Source of the DNA: Flavobacterium poyangense
Lineage (GTDB): Bacteria; Bacteroidota; Bacteroidia; Flavobacteriales; Flavobacteriaceae
Length of the DNA stretch: 64,000 nucleotides
NCBI RefSeq assembly: GCF_011751075.1
Contig: NZ_JAALLN010000006.1
Span: 207,359 to 271,358, forward strand
Reading direction: 5' to 3'
Both the position numbers and the translations under genes were made by a program. Below the pieces are notes generated by a model. It ran no database searches. It saw only the letters and a list, made by a program, of their open reading frames with translations, and had not been told where the DNA came from. Shown piece after piece: positions 33,609-42,087 of the stretch (within the stretch, counting starts at the first letter, position 1; each line of letters starts with the position of its first letter).

Positions 33609-36164
33609 TTAGAACGGATAATTTATTCCAAAATTTAAAACCGAGTGACCAAAATTGTATTCTTTAAACCAGCGATCTCCCTTCTCATGCGACGGATTAT
33701 AGGTCTTGAAGCCTAAATCTAAACGAACAACAAAAAAGCTTAAATCGTAACGTAAACCAAATCCTGTTCCCACAGCAATATCAGCTAAATCGTTTAAGTT
33801 GTTAAATTTTGCTTTCTCGTCGATGACATTATCGAGCACATTCCAGATGTTTCCGGCGTCTGCAAAGATGGCTCCTTTTACATCTCCGAAAACTTTAAAT
33901 CTAAATTCACCGCTGAAAGCAATTTTCATATTGGCCTCATTAAAGTCATTGGAAGCATTCGTACTTCCAGGACCCAAAGAGTAGGGCTGCCAGGCTCGGT
34001 TATCATTCGAACCTCCTGAATAGTAACTTCGGGAGAAAGGAATATAATTTGAATTGCCAAACGGAATGGCGATTCCAAAGAAACTTCTTACGGCCAAAAC
34101 TTTTTCTTTTCCAAAATCCCAATGTTTGATATAATCGAATTCGGTTTTGATGTATTCAGAATATTCTAAGTTGAATATTTCATAATTGCCGCTTGCATTT
34201 TTAGGTAGGCTCGCAATATTTGAAATAGCAGACAATAAAGTCCCCGCAGATTCTATTTTTGTTTTGAACTGATAAAAAGTGTTGTCGGCTAAATCTTTTT
34301 TAGTGGTTTTGGTAAAAGTGTAACTTGTCGCCAGGATAAAATCATTTTCGGTCAGACGAACCCTTCTTTCTTCAATGCTTTCTACCTCCTTGTAATTAGG
34401 ATCTGAAGGCGTTAAAGAGGTTTTTCCATTTAAAACCTGACTCGTAAAATTGCTTGTTCCTTCTGTTATGATCAGATCGCCATTTTCATCCAAATTTAAG
34501 GGGTCTGTGTTGTAGGTACTGGCAATGTCATTTAATTCATTATAAGAAGAAGTATAAACATTAAAGTAATTGCCGGGATTTAAATTTCGGACAAATTGAG
34601 CATTAAGCAATTCAAATTTTGCGGTATTATTTCGTTTAGGAGACCAATTGTAGGCAAGTCCACCGGTGAAGTTTTCCTTGTCCAGACCGATATTTCGTTG
34701 TTTCGAAAAACCACTCGAGATACTTGTGGACGGGATCATTCTTTTAGGGATAATCTTTTCTGTTCCGAATGGTAATAAGATTCTAGGGAAATTCAATTTC
34801 ATATCAAGACCATATTCCGAAACGTTAAAGAAATTATTGTTCGGGTTGGCCATGTCTCTTGAAGAGCCTATGTTTACACGAGCAGAAATTTCTAAAGTTT
34901 CCGCTCTGTTAAATACATTTCGAATGGTTTGAGAGATACTGGCTCCAATTCCAAAATTCTGAATATTTGAATGGGTAAGATCGAGCGTAGCACCGAAACT
35001 GTATTTTTTTCTTGGAGTTAGAAAAATATTAGCGATGAGTGATTGAGCCGTTGAGTCGCGTTTGTCTACTTCGTATTGTATAGAAGGATAATTAAAAATC
35101 TTCAGATTATTTAAATATCGGGACGAAAGCGTTGTTCTGGTATCTGAAAAGACACTTCCTTTTGTAATAAAAACAGCGTCTGTAATAGCGCGTGGTTTGT
35201 ATTTTAATTTTTTGTAGCTGTATAAATTAAAGTTGTTGTACGTAGTGCTGTCTTTGATTTGACCTTTTGAATTCGCTGCAGAATAATCAGTGTAGATGTT
35301 TACATCGCTTATTTTGTATAATTTAAAAGGTTCTGTACGGCTCGAATCTTTTTCCTGAATCGTGTTGTTGTTAATAATTAAATTAACATCAGCTTTGTTT
35401 TTTTTGCCAATGGTGTCAATATCATACGTTACATAAGTAGGCTGAAAATAATAAGCACCATGATTTCTGAAATAGGTTGTAATACGGTTTTTCTCTTCTT
35501 CAAAATCAGAGGTTTTAAATTGGTTGCCTGATTTTACCAAGGAGAGTTCCTTATTTGTTTTGTATAAAGAATCTAACGCAGGAGTTAAAATAGTGGTTCT
35601 GATCGAATCTAAAAGGTAAGCCGGACCGGTAGTAATGTGGTAATTGATTCGGGCTTTTTTGCGTGCTATACTGTCAATGGTATAGGCTGTTTTGACATTA
35701 AAATAGCCGTTGTTAAAATAGTAGAATTTCAGACGTAATAACGTTTTTTTTGTTTTAGCTGTATCGATAATTACCGGAGGCTCTCCTGTGTTTTTTAAAA
35801 ATTCATGAATCCCTTTGTATAAAAATGACTGTCCAAGTCGGTCTACTTGTTTTGCTGACAGTATTTTAGACTGACGTTCGTATAAACCCGGATTGTTTTT
35901 AAATTTTGCCTGATAGGTAGAATCCGGATTTAAGTTGGCCAAATTGTATAAATTCAAACGCAATTTGTATCCTAATAAAGTTCCGTTTGGTTTTTGATAC
36001 ATCTGATTGGATGCAGTTTCATCATTTGTAGACTTTCCATTAACAAGAATATTGTTTTTAGTAAGAAGACTTTTCCCGTCGGGAACTCTTTTTACAGCAT
36101 TACAAGCGCAAATAAGTATTGCTATTAGAATAAATGCTAGTATTTTTGTGGAATTCTTTTTCAA
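33609..36164 (-). CDS. tamL: TamL-like lipoprotein of the BamA/TamA (Omp85) family
   Basis: This 851-residue protein has a lipoprotein signal ending in ICAC (Cys21) and the N-terminal NAVKRVPDGKSLLTKNNI typical of Bacteroidota TamL. POTRA-like domains follow (YYFNNGYFNVKTAYTIDS; RNHGAYYFQPTYVTYDID). The C-terminal Omp85 barrel has the GGSNDNRAWQPYSLGPGS loop, FADAGNIWN and LDLGFKTYNP, ending in NFGINYPF. It should help insert or present outer-membrane or surface proteins. The promoter probably lies in the 37-base gap to the divergent methyltransferase, where TACTTTTG is found (36185-36192). Confidence 0.9.
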   Translation of the reverse strand: MKKNSTKILAFILIAILICACNAVKRVPDGKSLLTKNNILVNGKSTNDETASNQMYQKPNGTLLGYKLRLNLYNLANLNPDSTYQAKFKNNPGLYERQSKILSAKQVDRLGQSFLYKGIHEFLKNTGEPPVIIDTAKTKKTLLRLKFYYFNNGYFNVKTAYTIDSIARKKARINYHITTGPAYLLDSIRTTILTPALDSLYKTNKELSLVKSGNQFKTSDFEEEKNRITTYFRNHGAYYFQPTYVTYDIDTIGKKNKADVNLIINNNTIQEKDSSRTEPFKLYKISDVNIYTDYSAANSKGQIKDSTTYNNFNLYSYKKLKYKPRAITDAVFITKGSVFSDTRTTLSSRYLNNLKIFNYPSIQYEVDKRDSTAQSLIANIFLTPRKKYSFGATLDLTHSNIQNFGIGASISQTIRNVFNRAETLEISARVNIGSSRDMANPNNNFFNVSEYGLDMKLNFPRILLPFGTEKIIPKRMIPSTSISSGFSKQRNIGLDKENFTGGLAYNWSPKRNNTAKFELLNAQFVRNLNPGNYFNVYTSSYNELNDIASTYNTDPLNLDENGDLIITEGTSNFTSQVLNGKTSLTPSDPNYKEVESIEERRVRLTENDFILATSYTFTKTTKKDLADNTFYQFKTKIESAGTLLSAISNIASLPKNASGNYEIFNLEYSEYIKTEFDYIKHWDFGKEKVLAVRSFFGIAIPFGNSNYIPFSRSYYSGGSNDNRAWQPYSLGPGSTNASNDFNEANMKIAFSGEFRFKVFGDVKGAIFADAGNIWNVLDNVIDEKAKFNNLNDLADIAVGTGFGLRYDLSFFVVRLDLGFKTYNPSHEKGDRWFKEYNFGHSVLNFGINYPF

Positions 36165-36184
36165 GTGTTATTTAATATTTAATT

Positions 36185-36192
36185 CAAAAGTA
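36185..36192 (-). promoter_or_regulatory. Candidate -7 box (TACTTTTG) of tamL
   Basis: Perfect TAnnTTTG element on the minus strand inside the 37-base divergent gap. Its -33 region falls within the start of the methyltransferase gene. Confidence 0.5.
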
Positions 36193-36201
36193 CATTATTT
36201 T

Positions 36202-36930
36202 ATGGTTAGTAAAAACCAAATAAAGCTTATATCAAGTTTACATCAAAAAAAGCAACGTTTTGCAAATCAATTATTTTTCGCCGAAGGGGTAAAAGTAATT
36301 CAGGAACTCTTGCAGTCTAACTTTGAATTAGAACATTTGTATACCACACAAAATGATTTTGAAATTGTTCATTCCTCAAAACGCACGCTTATTTATGAGC
36401 AAGAACTTAAAAAAATAAGTGCTTTAGCAACTCCAAACTCTTGTCTGGCCGTTTTCAAGATGCCGGCAGAAAACAAAATTAACGATACCGGTCTGATTCT
36501 GGCATTAGACGACATTCGCGATCCCGGAAATTTGGGGACAATTCTGCGTTTGTGCGATTGGTTCGGAATTAAGCAGATTATTTGCTCAAAAGAAACCGTT
36601 GATATTTACAATCCAAAAGTTGTACAAGCTACAATGGGGTCTATTACCAGAGTAAATGTAAATTATGTCGATTTAAACACTTTTCTTTCACAAACAAAAT
36701 TACCTGTTTTTGGAACTTTCATGAACGGAGAAAACATTTATCAATCTAATTTGCCTCAGGACGGAATCATTATTATGGGTAATGAAGCGAACGGTATTTC
36801 AGAAGAGATTGAAAAAAAGGTTACAAGCCGACTTACAATTCCGAGATTTGGAGAGCTGCAAAAAACCGAAAGTTTAAATGTAGCTACCGCAACAGCAATT
36901 ATTCTCAGTGAGTTTAAACGAAATAGTTAA
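36202..36930 (+). CDS. TrmH/SpoU family RNA 2'-O-methyltransferase
   Basis: This 242-residue SPOUT enzyme probably methylates a ribose in rRNA or tRNA using S-adenosylmethionine. The small N-terminal RNA-binding domain (HQKKQRFANQLFFAEGVKVIQELL) is followed by the knotted catalytic domain with motif 1 (LDDIRDPGNLGTILRLCDWFG), motif 2 (IIIMGNEANGIS) and motif 3 (LTIPRFGELQKTESLNVATA). The ATG at 36202 (MVSKNQIKL) fits the family N-terminus. The frame is open upstream, but that part lies antisense to tamL. RlmB-like is the closest guess; the exact nucleotide is not assignable. Confidence 0.93.
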   Translation: MVSKNQIKLISSLHQKKQRFANQLFFAEGVKVIQELLQSNFELEHLYTTQNDFEIVHSSKRTLIYEQELKKISALATPNSCLAVFKMPAENKINDTGLILALDDIRDPGNLGTILRLCDWFGIKQIICSKETVDIYNPKVVQATMGSITRVNVNYVDLNTFLSQTKLPVFGTFMNGENIYQSNLPQDGIIIMGNEANGISEEIEKKVTSRLTIPRFGELQKTESLNVATATAIILSEFKRNS

Positions 36931-36939
36931 GATTTTGTT

Positions 36940-37647
36940 TTAATGAAAAGTAAAATTTACTAAAATAGCTCTCGATTTCATAGAATCAATATTATCTGTC
37001 CATGGACTTGGTGTGCCCGGTTTATCACGAATTAATTCATCTGTGATACCAAACATACCTCTAATAGAAGGAGAGAAAATAAAATATTCTGTAAAAAGAT
37101 CGATTCCAAAACCAACTTCATAAGCAGCAGTCCATTGTTTTACTCTGAATTTTTGCTCGTGATTGTCATCTTGCGATTTGGCATTACTGGAAAGATTTAA
37201 GGTTGTTGACATTCCTCCAACTAAATACGGACGGATATTTCCTGTTCGCAAAGCAGAGAATTTTAACAATAATGGAAAATGGATATAGGTGCTGTTTACC
37301 TCTCTCAAATAATCTTTCTTCTCCGGAAGAGGGTAGTACAGGTCACGTTTGGTATAATACAAACCTGGTTCAAAACGCAGGTTAATGTATTCCTGTAATC
37401 TTAAATCGGCAACAACACCAACATTAAAACCGGTTGTTTTTTTTACCTGAATATCCTGTTGTACGGGATCTTTGTAATCAAATTTAAAGTCGAAACTGTT
37501 AAAACCTAAGTAATAACCAAAATACACTCGCTGTTTTTGCCAGTTTTCGAGATTAATAATAGGATCTTTACTAAACATATTTTTAGCAAATTGTGAGTAT
37601 CCCTTTGTTGTTAAGGCTAATAAAATTATGATTACTGTTTTTTTCAT
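36940..37647 (-). CDS. porT: PorT-like outer-membrane beta-barrel protein (type IX secretion/gliding)
   Basis: This 235-residue protein, counted from the ATG at 37645-37647 (MKKTVIIILLALTTKGYSQ signal peptide), has an outer-membrane eight-strand barrel pattern (VYFGYYLGFNSFDFKF, RFEPGLYYTKRDLYY, YIHFPLLLKFSALR, RPYLVGGMSTTLNL, AYEVGFGIDLFTEYFIFSPSIRG). Size, the ENWQKQRVYFGYYLG start and the position next to ubiE match PorT/SprT of the type IX secretion system as I know it in Flavobacterium. The general PorT-like barrel family also has unrelated members, so the specific role is probable rather than proven. It follows ubiE with one base between stop and start codons. Confidence 0.78.
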   Translation of the reverse strand: MKKTVIIILLALTTKGYSQFAKNMFSKDPIINLENWQKQRVYFGYYLGFNSFDFKFDYKDPVQQDIQVKKTTGFNVGVVADLRLQEYINLRFEPGLYYTKRDLYYPLPEKKDYLREVNSTYIHFPLLLKFSALRTGNIRPYLVGGMSTTLNLSSNAKSQDDNHEQKFRVKQWTAAYEVGFGIDLFTEYFIFSPSIRGMFGITDELIRDKPGTPSPWTDNIDSMKSRAILVNFTFH

Positions 37648-37648
37648 A

Positions 37649-38380
37649 CTATTTCTTAGAAGCAGAGTAAATGGTTGCAACTCCAAAAGTTTGTGGCATA
37701 GCTACAACATCTATAAACCCAATTTTTCGTAAAATATTGTTCAGAGCCTCGCCATAAGGGAAAGCAGCAGCAGATTCAGACAAATAACCATAAGCGGAAT
37801 TGTCTTTGGAAAATAATTTTCCTATTAGTGGAAGTATGTTTTTCGTGTAAAAACGATACCCTTGTTTGCAAGGTGTTTTATCAGGAACTGAGGTCTCTAA
37901 AATTACAAAAACGCCATTTGGTTTTAAAACTCTTAGAATTTCAGCAAAACCTTTTTCCAGATTTTCAAAGTTTCGAACACCAAAACCAACGGTGATTGCG
38001 TCAAAATGATTGTCTTCAAAAGGGATATTCTCAGAATCGCCTAAAACCAACTCGATAACATTTGATAACTTTTTTTCTTCTACTTTTCTTTTTCCAACTT
38101 CTAGCATTCCTGCTGAAATATCCAAACCAATGATTTTTTCTGCATTTGTTTGTGCCATTAGAATAGCCAAATCACCGGTTCCGGTAGCGATATCAAGGAT
38201 AATTTTTGGTTTAGTGTCGGAAACTATTTTTAATACCTTCTTTCTCCACTTAATATCAATTCCAAATGAAATTACGCGGTTTAAATTATCATAGTTTCCA
38301 GAGATCGTATCAAACATTTGAGCAACTTGTTCTTTTTTGCCTAATGTAGAGTTTTTATACGGAGTTATTTTTTCAGACAT
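37649..38380 (-). CDS. ubiE: Demethylmenaquinone methyltransferase (UbiE/MenG)
   Basis: This 243-residue class I SAM methyltransferase makes menaquinone from demethylmenaquinone; flavobacteria use menaquinone rather than ubiquinone. Signatures: [21 protein letters not shown], the SAM motif [13 protein letters not shown] (about 60-72), [37 protein letters not shown], and [18 protein letters not shown] perfect -7 box (TATATTTG, 38395-38402) lies 14 bases upstream. porT follows at once in the same transcription unit. Confidence 0.95.
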   Translation of the reverse strand: MSEKITPYKNSTLGKKEQVAQMFDTISGNYDNLNRVISFGIDIKWRKKVLKIVSDTKPKIILDIATGTGDLAILMAQTNAEKIIGLDISAGMLEVGKRKVEEKKLSNVIELVLGDSENIPFEDNHFDAITVGFGVRNFENLEKGFAEILRVLKPNGVFVILETSVPDKTPCKQGYRFYTKNILPLIGKLFSKDNSAYGYLSESAAAFPYGEALNNILRKIGFIDVVAMPQTFGVATIYSASKK

Positions 38381-38394
38381 TTTTTTAATTTACG

Positions 38395-38402
38395 CAAATA
38401 TA
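38395..38402 (-). promoter_or_regulatory. Candidate -7 box (TATATTTG) of ubiE-porT
   Basis: Perfect TAnnTTTG element on the minus strand with a short leader to the ubiE ATG. TTA replaces TTG at about -33. Confidence 0.45.
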
Positions 38403-38927
38403 ATACAAATCTTCTTTAACTGTAATTCAGTTTTTTAATTTGTAAATCAAATGTTTCAGAAAAGCAGAATTTTAGCAAAACATAGGTTTTTTCACCATCA
38501 CCAAAAGGGGGTATTTTGCAAAAATCACGGTAAGTGGGTATTGTGCGGGTAAGAATTTATGGCCAATTTTGTAATGTTGTTAATCTGAATTAGTATGATG
38601 ATTACCGATAAGTTAGTGACTTAAAATCAAATGAATTTCCCCGTGCTTGTTATTCGTTTGTTCTTGTAGTAGTTTTAGTGTGTTGTTTTTATGACAATAC
38701 TTTTTTAAAAGCGCAATACGTTCTTAGGATTAAATTTGTTTTTGGAAATTTTAATTTTCTTTGCCTTTAGTGCCTTCGTGGTATTTGGTACTAAAGGCTC
38801 TTTTTTTGAGACTTGTCTCAGGAAAAAATCCAATTTGTAAGAATCATTTATGTCAGGTGATTTTTATCTAGATCAAACTCTACTCTTGAATAAGTCCTAA
38901 GTTGGAAATCAGTTTTTCATTAAAAAC
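38403..38927. other. Gene-free gap containing an orphan terminator on the + strand
   Basis: No protein-coding frame of useful length is found on either strand. The only strong signal is the terminator at 38763-38805, which reads on the + strand although no + strand gene lies between it and the methyltransferase ending at 36930. The stretch 38490-38760 is therefore a candidate for a small RNA. GGGGGTATTTTGC and GTGGGTATTGTGC near 38506-38548 form an imperfect direct repeat. Confidence 0.5.
38763..38805 (+). terminator. Orphan rho-independent terminator
   Basis: A 12-bp stem (GCCTTTAGTGCC against GGTACTAAAGGC, one G-T pair) with a 12-base loop is followed by TCTTTTTTT on the + strand. There is no T run on the minus-strand side. 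No coding gene precedes it. Confidence 0.8.
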
Positions 38928-38955
38928 ACCTTCATTTGAGGGTGTTTTTTATTTA
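38928..38955 (-). terminator. Terminator after folA
   Basis: Hairpin AACACC-TCA/TGA-GGTGTT with T-rich flanks, overlapping the folA stop codon on the minus strand. Confidence 0.75.
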
Positions 38956-39435
38956 TGCTTTAACGAAAGTCTCATAAGTGTAATCGTAAAGGTGTTTTTC
39001 GTCTTTTTCGTTAGCTTCAGATTCGACAAGTTGCCATTCCTCTTTTTTAATATCAGGGAAAAAAGTATCCGCTTCAAAGCTGTGATGTACTCTTGTTATT
39101 TCTAAAACATCAGCAAAAGGCATGGCTAAAGTATAGATTTCTCCTCCTCCAATAACAAAAGAGTCTTCATTTGTCGGGCATTTTGCAATGGCTTCTTCTA
39201 TGCTTTTTACTACGATGCAACCTTCAGGTTGGTAATTTTCCTGACGGGTTATTACCACGTGAGTCCTGTTTGGTAAAGGTTTTGGAAGGCTCTCAAAAGT
39301 CTTTCTCCCCATTATAATATGGTGGTTCGTTGTAAGAGCTTTAAATCTTTTGAAATCATTTGGCAGATGCCAAATCAATTCGTTGTTTTTTCCAAGAGCA
39401 TTGTTTTCGGCAACAGCCGCTATCATTATAATCAT
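38953..39435 (-). CDS. folA: Dihydrofolate reductase
   Basis: This 160-residue enzyme reduces dihydrofolate to tetrahydrofolate with NADPH. Signatures: IAAVAENNALGKNNELIWHLPNDFKRFK, with the active-site Asp in LPND near residue 27; HHIIMGRKTFESLPKPLPNRTHVVITR; and FVIGGGEIYTLAMPFAD. The start could be Met1 or Met4 (MIAAVAENN); both are close and the choice does not affect the fold. It is 11 bases after the 2TM-domain gene, so the two are probably co-transcribed. thyA, which regenerates dihydrofolate, lies nearby. Confidence 0.96.
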   Translation of the reverse strand: MIIMIAAVAENNALGKNNELIWHLPNDFKRFKALTTNHHIIMGRKTFESLPKPLPNRTHVVITRQENYQPEGCIVVKSIEEAIAKCPTNEDSFVIGGGEIYTLAMPFADVLEITRVHHSFEADTFFPDIKKEEWQLVESEANEKDEKHLYDYTYETFVKA

Positions 39436-39446
39436 GGTATGCTGAA

Positions 39447-39794
39447 CTAAATTTTATTTTCGGTATCCTCGTTTATTTTTGATTCTAATTGACTGATTCT
39501 TTTTTGTTGTAAAGCAACAAGTCTGTCAATTTGTTCCCTTTCCCAGTTTTTATTCATGAATCGATCTGTGATATAAACTTTTATAAAATGCAGTATAAAT
39601 ATAAAAAGCCATATTGTGATCGCCCAAATACACCAATTTTGATTACTGGTACTAACACCAAATCCAAAAAATCGATTTGCAATAAATAAAAACAAACTGC
39701 CTATAAGAAAAAGGACGAAATGAAAATATAATACTTTTTTCTGTCTGATTCTTCTTCTGGCATACTCGTATTGTTCGTGGACTTCTTTTTCCAT
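39447..39794 (-). CDS. 2TM domain-containing membrane protein
   Basis: This 115-residue protein has two membrane helices (about 24-42 and 55-75) linked by a short loop with W-x2-W residues (NQNWCIWAITIWLF). The N-terminus is charged (YEYARRRIRQKKVLYFHF) and the C-terminus is coiled-coil-like and basic/acidic (NWEREQIDRLVALQQKRISQLESKI). This is the layout of the 2TM family, which is common in Bacteroidota and has no known function. It is directly upstream of folA. Confidence 0.8.
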   Translation of the reverse strand: MEKEVHEQYEYARRRIRQKKVLYFHFVLFLIGSLFLFIANRFFGFGVSTSNQNWCIWAITIWLFIFILHFIKVYITDRFMNKNWEREQIDRLVALQQKRISQLESKINEDTENKI

Positions 39795-39981
39795 AAGATT
39801 AAAAAAAATAATGAGATTATAAAGTTAGAATTTATTTTGAAATCTCAATATTCTGAGCGTGGAATATTTATTTTTTAAAGAGTTAATTATCTGAAATCCA
39901 AAATTTAAGATGGAATTAATTATGAATAGAGAAAAAAAAATATTTACTTTTTGATATTATCATAAATCGGTTTTCCTGATG

Positions 39982-40012
39982 TTGAATGTTCAGATGAATT
40001 TATGTAAATTAG
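39982..40012 (+). promoter_or_regulatory. Promoter of the glycogen-binding-like gene
   Basis: TTG (39982-39984), 20-base spacer, then TAAATTAG (40005-40012), which matches TAnnTTTG except for one base. It is 28 bases before the ATG. Confidence 0.5.
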
Positions 40013-40039
40013 ACGTACTAATCTAAAAATTAAATAGTT

Positions 40040-40336
40040 ATGGCTTTGAAGAAACAGTTTGTAAAGACGAAACCAGTTTGTAAAGTTACATTTTCAATTG
40101 ATGCTAAGGAGGCTAATGCCGTAGCTGTAGTTGGAGATTTTAACAATTGGAATGCTCAGGAAGGAACTTTAAGTAAGTTGAAAAACGGAACTTTTAAAGC
40201 AACTTACGACCTGGTAAAAGATGCAATTTACGAGTTTAAATACATAATTGACGGAAGTTATGTTAATGACCCCGAAGCAGATTCGTATCAATGGAATGAT
40301 TTCGCAGGAAGCGAAAACAGTGTGTTAGTCGTATAA
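40040..40336 (+). CDS. Isoamylase early-set/CBM48-like glycogen-binding protein
   Basis: This 98-residue protein is a single immunoglobulin-like early-set domain like the N-terminal domain of glycogen-branching enzymes and AMPK beta. It has VTFSIDAKEANAVAVVGDFNNWN, then LSKLKNGTFKATYDLV, then YEFKYIIDGSYVNDPEADSYQWNDFAGSENSVLVV. The W-x-F-N-x-W-type sugar-binding surface is largely present (GDFNNWNAQ, YEFKYIIDG). There is no catalytic domain. It may bind a glucan or act as an adaptor; the role is unknown. It has its own promoter and a shared terminator with thyA. Confidence 0.88.
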   Translation: MALKKQFVKTKPVCKVTFSIDAKEANAVAVVGDFNNWNAQEGTLSKLKNGTFKATYDLVKDAIYEFKYIIDGSYVNDPEADSYQWNDFAGSENSVLVV

Positions 40337-40338
40337 AA

Positions 40339-40360
40339 AAATCCGCTAAAAAGCGGATTT
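40339..40360. terminator. Bidirectional terminator between the CBM48-like gene and thyA
   Basis: Stem AAATCCGCT/AGCGGATTT with a 4-base loop and A/T-rich flanks on both sides, placed between convergent genes. Confidence 0.9.
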
Positions 40361-40367
40361 TGTATTT

Positions 40368-41219
40368 TTATACAGCAACACTGCCTTTTATACCGGCGTG
40401 TGGTTCGTAATCTAACAATGTGAAATCTTTATAATCAAAATCAAAAATGTTTTTAATCTCCGGATTTAAAATCATTTTTGGTAGTGGTTTTGGCTCACGT
40501 GTCAATTGCAACTCCAGTTGCTCAAAATGATTGTTGTAGATGTGTGCATCTCCAAAGGTGTGGATAAATTCTCCCTGCTCCAAATCGCAAACTTGTGCAA
40601 TCATCATCGTTAAAAGAGCATAAGAAGCAATATTAAAAGGTACTCCTAAAAAGATATCAGCACTTCGCTGGTAAAGTTGACAGGAAAGTTTTCCTTTTGT
40701 TTCTCCTTTAGTTTCATCAGGACTTGTTACATAAAACTGAAAAAAGGCATGACAAGGAGGTAGGGCTGCTTTATTGTTGGCAACATTCTCTTCAAATGAT
40801 TTTTTTGTATCCGGCAAAACCGAAGGATTCCATGCAGAAACCAACATTCTACGGCTATTCGGATTTGTTTTTAGTTCGGTAATTAATTCAGAAATCTGAT
40901 CAATTTCTTCGCTGTTCCAATTGCGCCATTGATGTCCGTAAACAGGACCTAAATCGCCATTAGAATCGGCCCATGCGTCCCAAATTTTAACTCCGTTTTC
41001 CTGAAGATAAGCAATGTTGGTGTCGCCTTTTAAAAACCACAGCAATTCGTAAATAATAGACTTTAAGTGTAATTTTTTGGTGGTAACCATTGGGAAACCT
41101 TCACTTAAATCAAAGCGCATCTGGTAGCCAAAAACACTTTTTGTTCCGGTTCCTGTACGGTCGCCTTTTTGATTGCCGTTTTCTAAAACGTGTTTTACTA
41201 AATCTAAGTATTGTTTCAT
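40368..41219 (-). CDS. thyA: Thymidylate synthase
   Basis: This 283-residue enzyme makes dTMP from dUMP with methylene-tetrahydrofolate. Signatures: [41 protein letters not shown], the active-site Cys in [13 protein letters not shown], the [20 protein letters not shown] segment, and [18 protein letters not shown]. Slightly longer than E. coli ThyA because of an insert before and after the catalytic Cys ([21 protein letters not shown]). It is on the same strand as folA but separated from it by the convergent CBM48-like gene. Confidence 0.97.
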   Translation of the reverse strand: MKQYLDLVKHVLENGNQKGDRTGTGTKSVFGYQMRFDLSEGFPMVTTKKLHLKSIIYELLWFLKGDTNIAYLQENGVKIWDAWADSNGDLGPVYGHQWRNWNSEEIDQISELITELKTNPNSRRMLVSAWNPSVLPDTKKSFEENVANNKAALPPCHAFFQFYVTSPDETKGETKGKLSCQLYQRSADIFLGVPFNIASYALLTMMIAQVCDLEQGEFIHTFGDAHIYNNHFEQLELQLTREPKPLPKMILNPEIKNIFDFDYKDFTLLDYEPHAGIKGSVAV

Positions 41220-41225
41220 TAGGAT

Positions 41226-41281
41226 GTTTATTCGTTTAATTGTTTAATCGTTTAATCGGTTAAACAATTAAACGAATAAAC
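41226..41281. repeat. Perfect 22-bp AT-rich inverted repeat between the nuclease gene and thyA
   Basis: Arms 41226-41247 and 41260-41281 are exact complements (GTTTATTCGTTTAATTGTTT type) with a 12-base loop that itself repeats TCGTTTAATCGG. It fills most of the 78-base gap. It may work as a weak terminator; no T run follows. Confidence 0.85.
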
Positions 41282-41297
41282 GATTAAACATTGAAGT

Positions 41298-41921
41298 CTA
41301 TCTTTTCGAGATTTCGTCTCTGATTTTAGCTGCTTTTTCGTAATCTTCCTGAGAAACGGCCTGATCTAAAAGATCGTTTAACTCTTGTAAGCTATGTTTT
41401 GCATAGACATCACCGGATTGATTGCTTTCTTCTTCATGTCCAAAAGTCTCCGGATTTGACAGCACGTCATCTATTTCCTGAGCCCCCTGATCGGTATCTG
41501 CAGAATTTGATTTTAAGTAAATTCCCGCTTTGTCCAGAATGTTTTTGTAAGTGAAAATAGGCGCGTTAAAACGCAATGCTAAAGCGATTGCATCTGATGT
41601 TCTGGCATCAATAATTTCCTCGATTTTGTCTCTCTCGCAAATTAAGCTCGAATAAAAAACACCGTCAACAAGTTTGTGAATAATGACTTGTTTCACTACT
41701 ATGTCAAATCTTTCTGCGAAGTTTTTGAATAAATCGTGCGTTAGTGGGCGAGGAGGTTTTATTTCCTTTTCTAAAGCAATTGCAATCGATTGGGCTTCAA
41801 AAGCACCAATAACAATTGGAAGTTTTCTTTCGCCATCAACTTCATTCAAAATAAGGGCATAAGCGCCATTTTGAGTTTGACTGTATGATATTCCTTTTAT
41901 GGATAGTTTTACTAGACTCAT
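41298..41921 (-). CDS. Bifunctional nuclease domain (DUF151) protein with C-terminal UVR motif
   Basis: This 207-residue protein has the BFN/DUF151 domain at about 1-135 (GAYALILNEVDGERKLPIVIGAFEAQSIAIALE, RPLTHDLFKNF, DARTSDAIALALRFNAPIF). It ends with a UvrB/UvrC-type motif (LQELNDLLDQAVSQEDYEKAAKIRDEISKR, about 173-207). The two are joined by an acidic linker. The combination is common in Bacteroidota and actinobacteria. BFN proteins have nuclease activity in plants, but the bacterial role is not settled. Confidence 0.88.
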   Translation of the reverse strand: MSLVKLSIKGISYSQTQNGAYALILNEVDGERKLPIVIGAFEAQSIAIALEKEIKPPRPLTHDLFKNFAERFDIVVKQVIIHKLVDGVFYSSLICERDKIEEIIDARTSDAIALALRFNAPIFTYKNILDKAGIYLKSNSADTDQGAQEIDDVLSNPETFGHEEESNQSGDVYAKHSLQELNDLLDQAVSQEDYEKAAKIRDEISKR

Positions 41922-42018
41922 ATATGTGGGTAAAAAAGGGCAATTAATGCCTCATTTTAATACTTTTTTTGATTGAAAAATAAAGGTGCAATTTTAATCA
42001 AAAAATATGGAACAAAAA

Positions 42019-42062
42019 AGCTACCTAAAACAAAGATACGATTATCTTGTTTTTAGGCAGCT
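42019..42062 (-). terminator. Rho-independent terminator after etfA
   Basis: Long imperfect stem (AGCT-CCTAAAACAA-GAT and complement) with a 6-base loop, followed by TTTTTTG on the minus strand. It lies 26 bases past the etfA stop. Confidence 0.88.
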
Positions 42063-42087
42063 ATATTTTTATAGAGAATTTTGAGAT

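Noticed and set aside
36007..36201. Upstream extension of the TrmH-type methyltransferase
   Set aside because: It is antisense to the tamL signal peptide region and outside the family N-terminus; the ATG at 36202 fits.
38630..38668. 12-codon frame MNFPVLVIRLFL as a leader peptide before the orphan terminator
   Set aside because: Too short to support; there is no regulatory codon run and no downstream biosynthetic gene on that strand.
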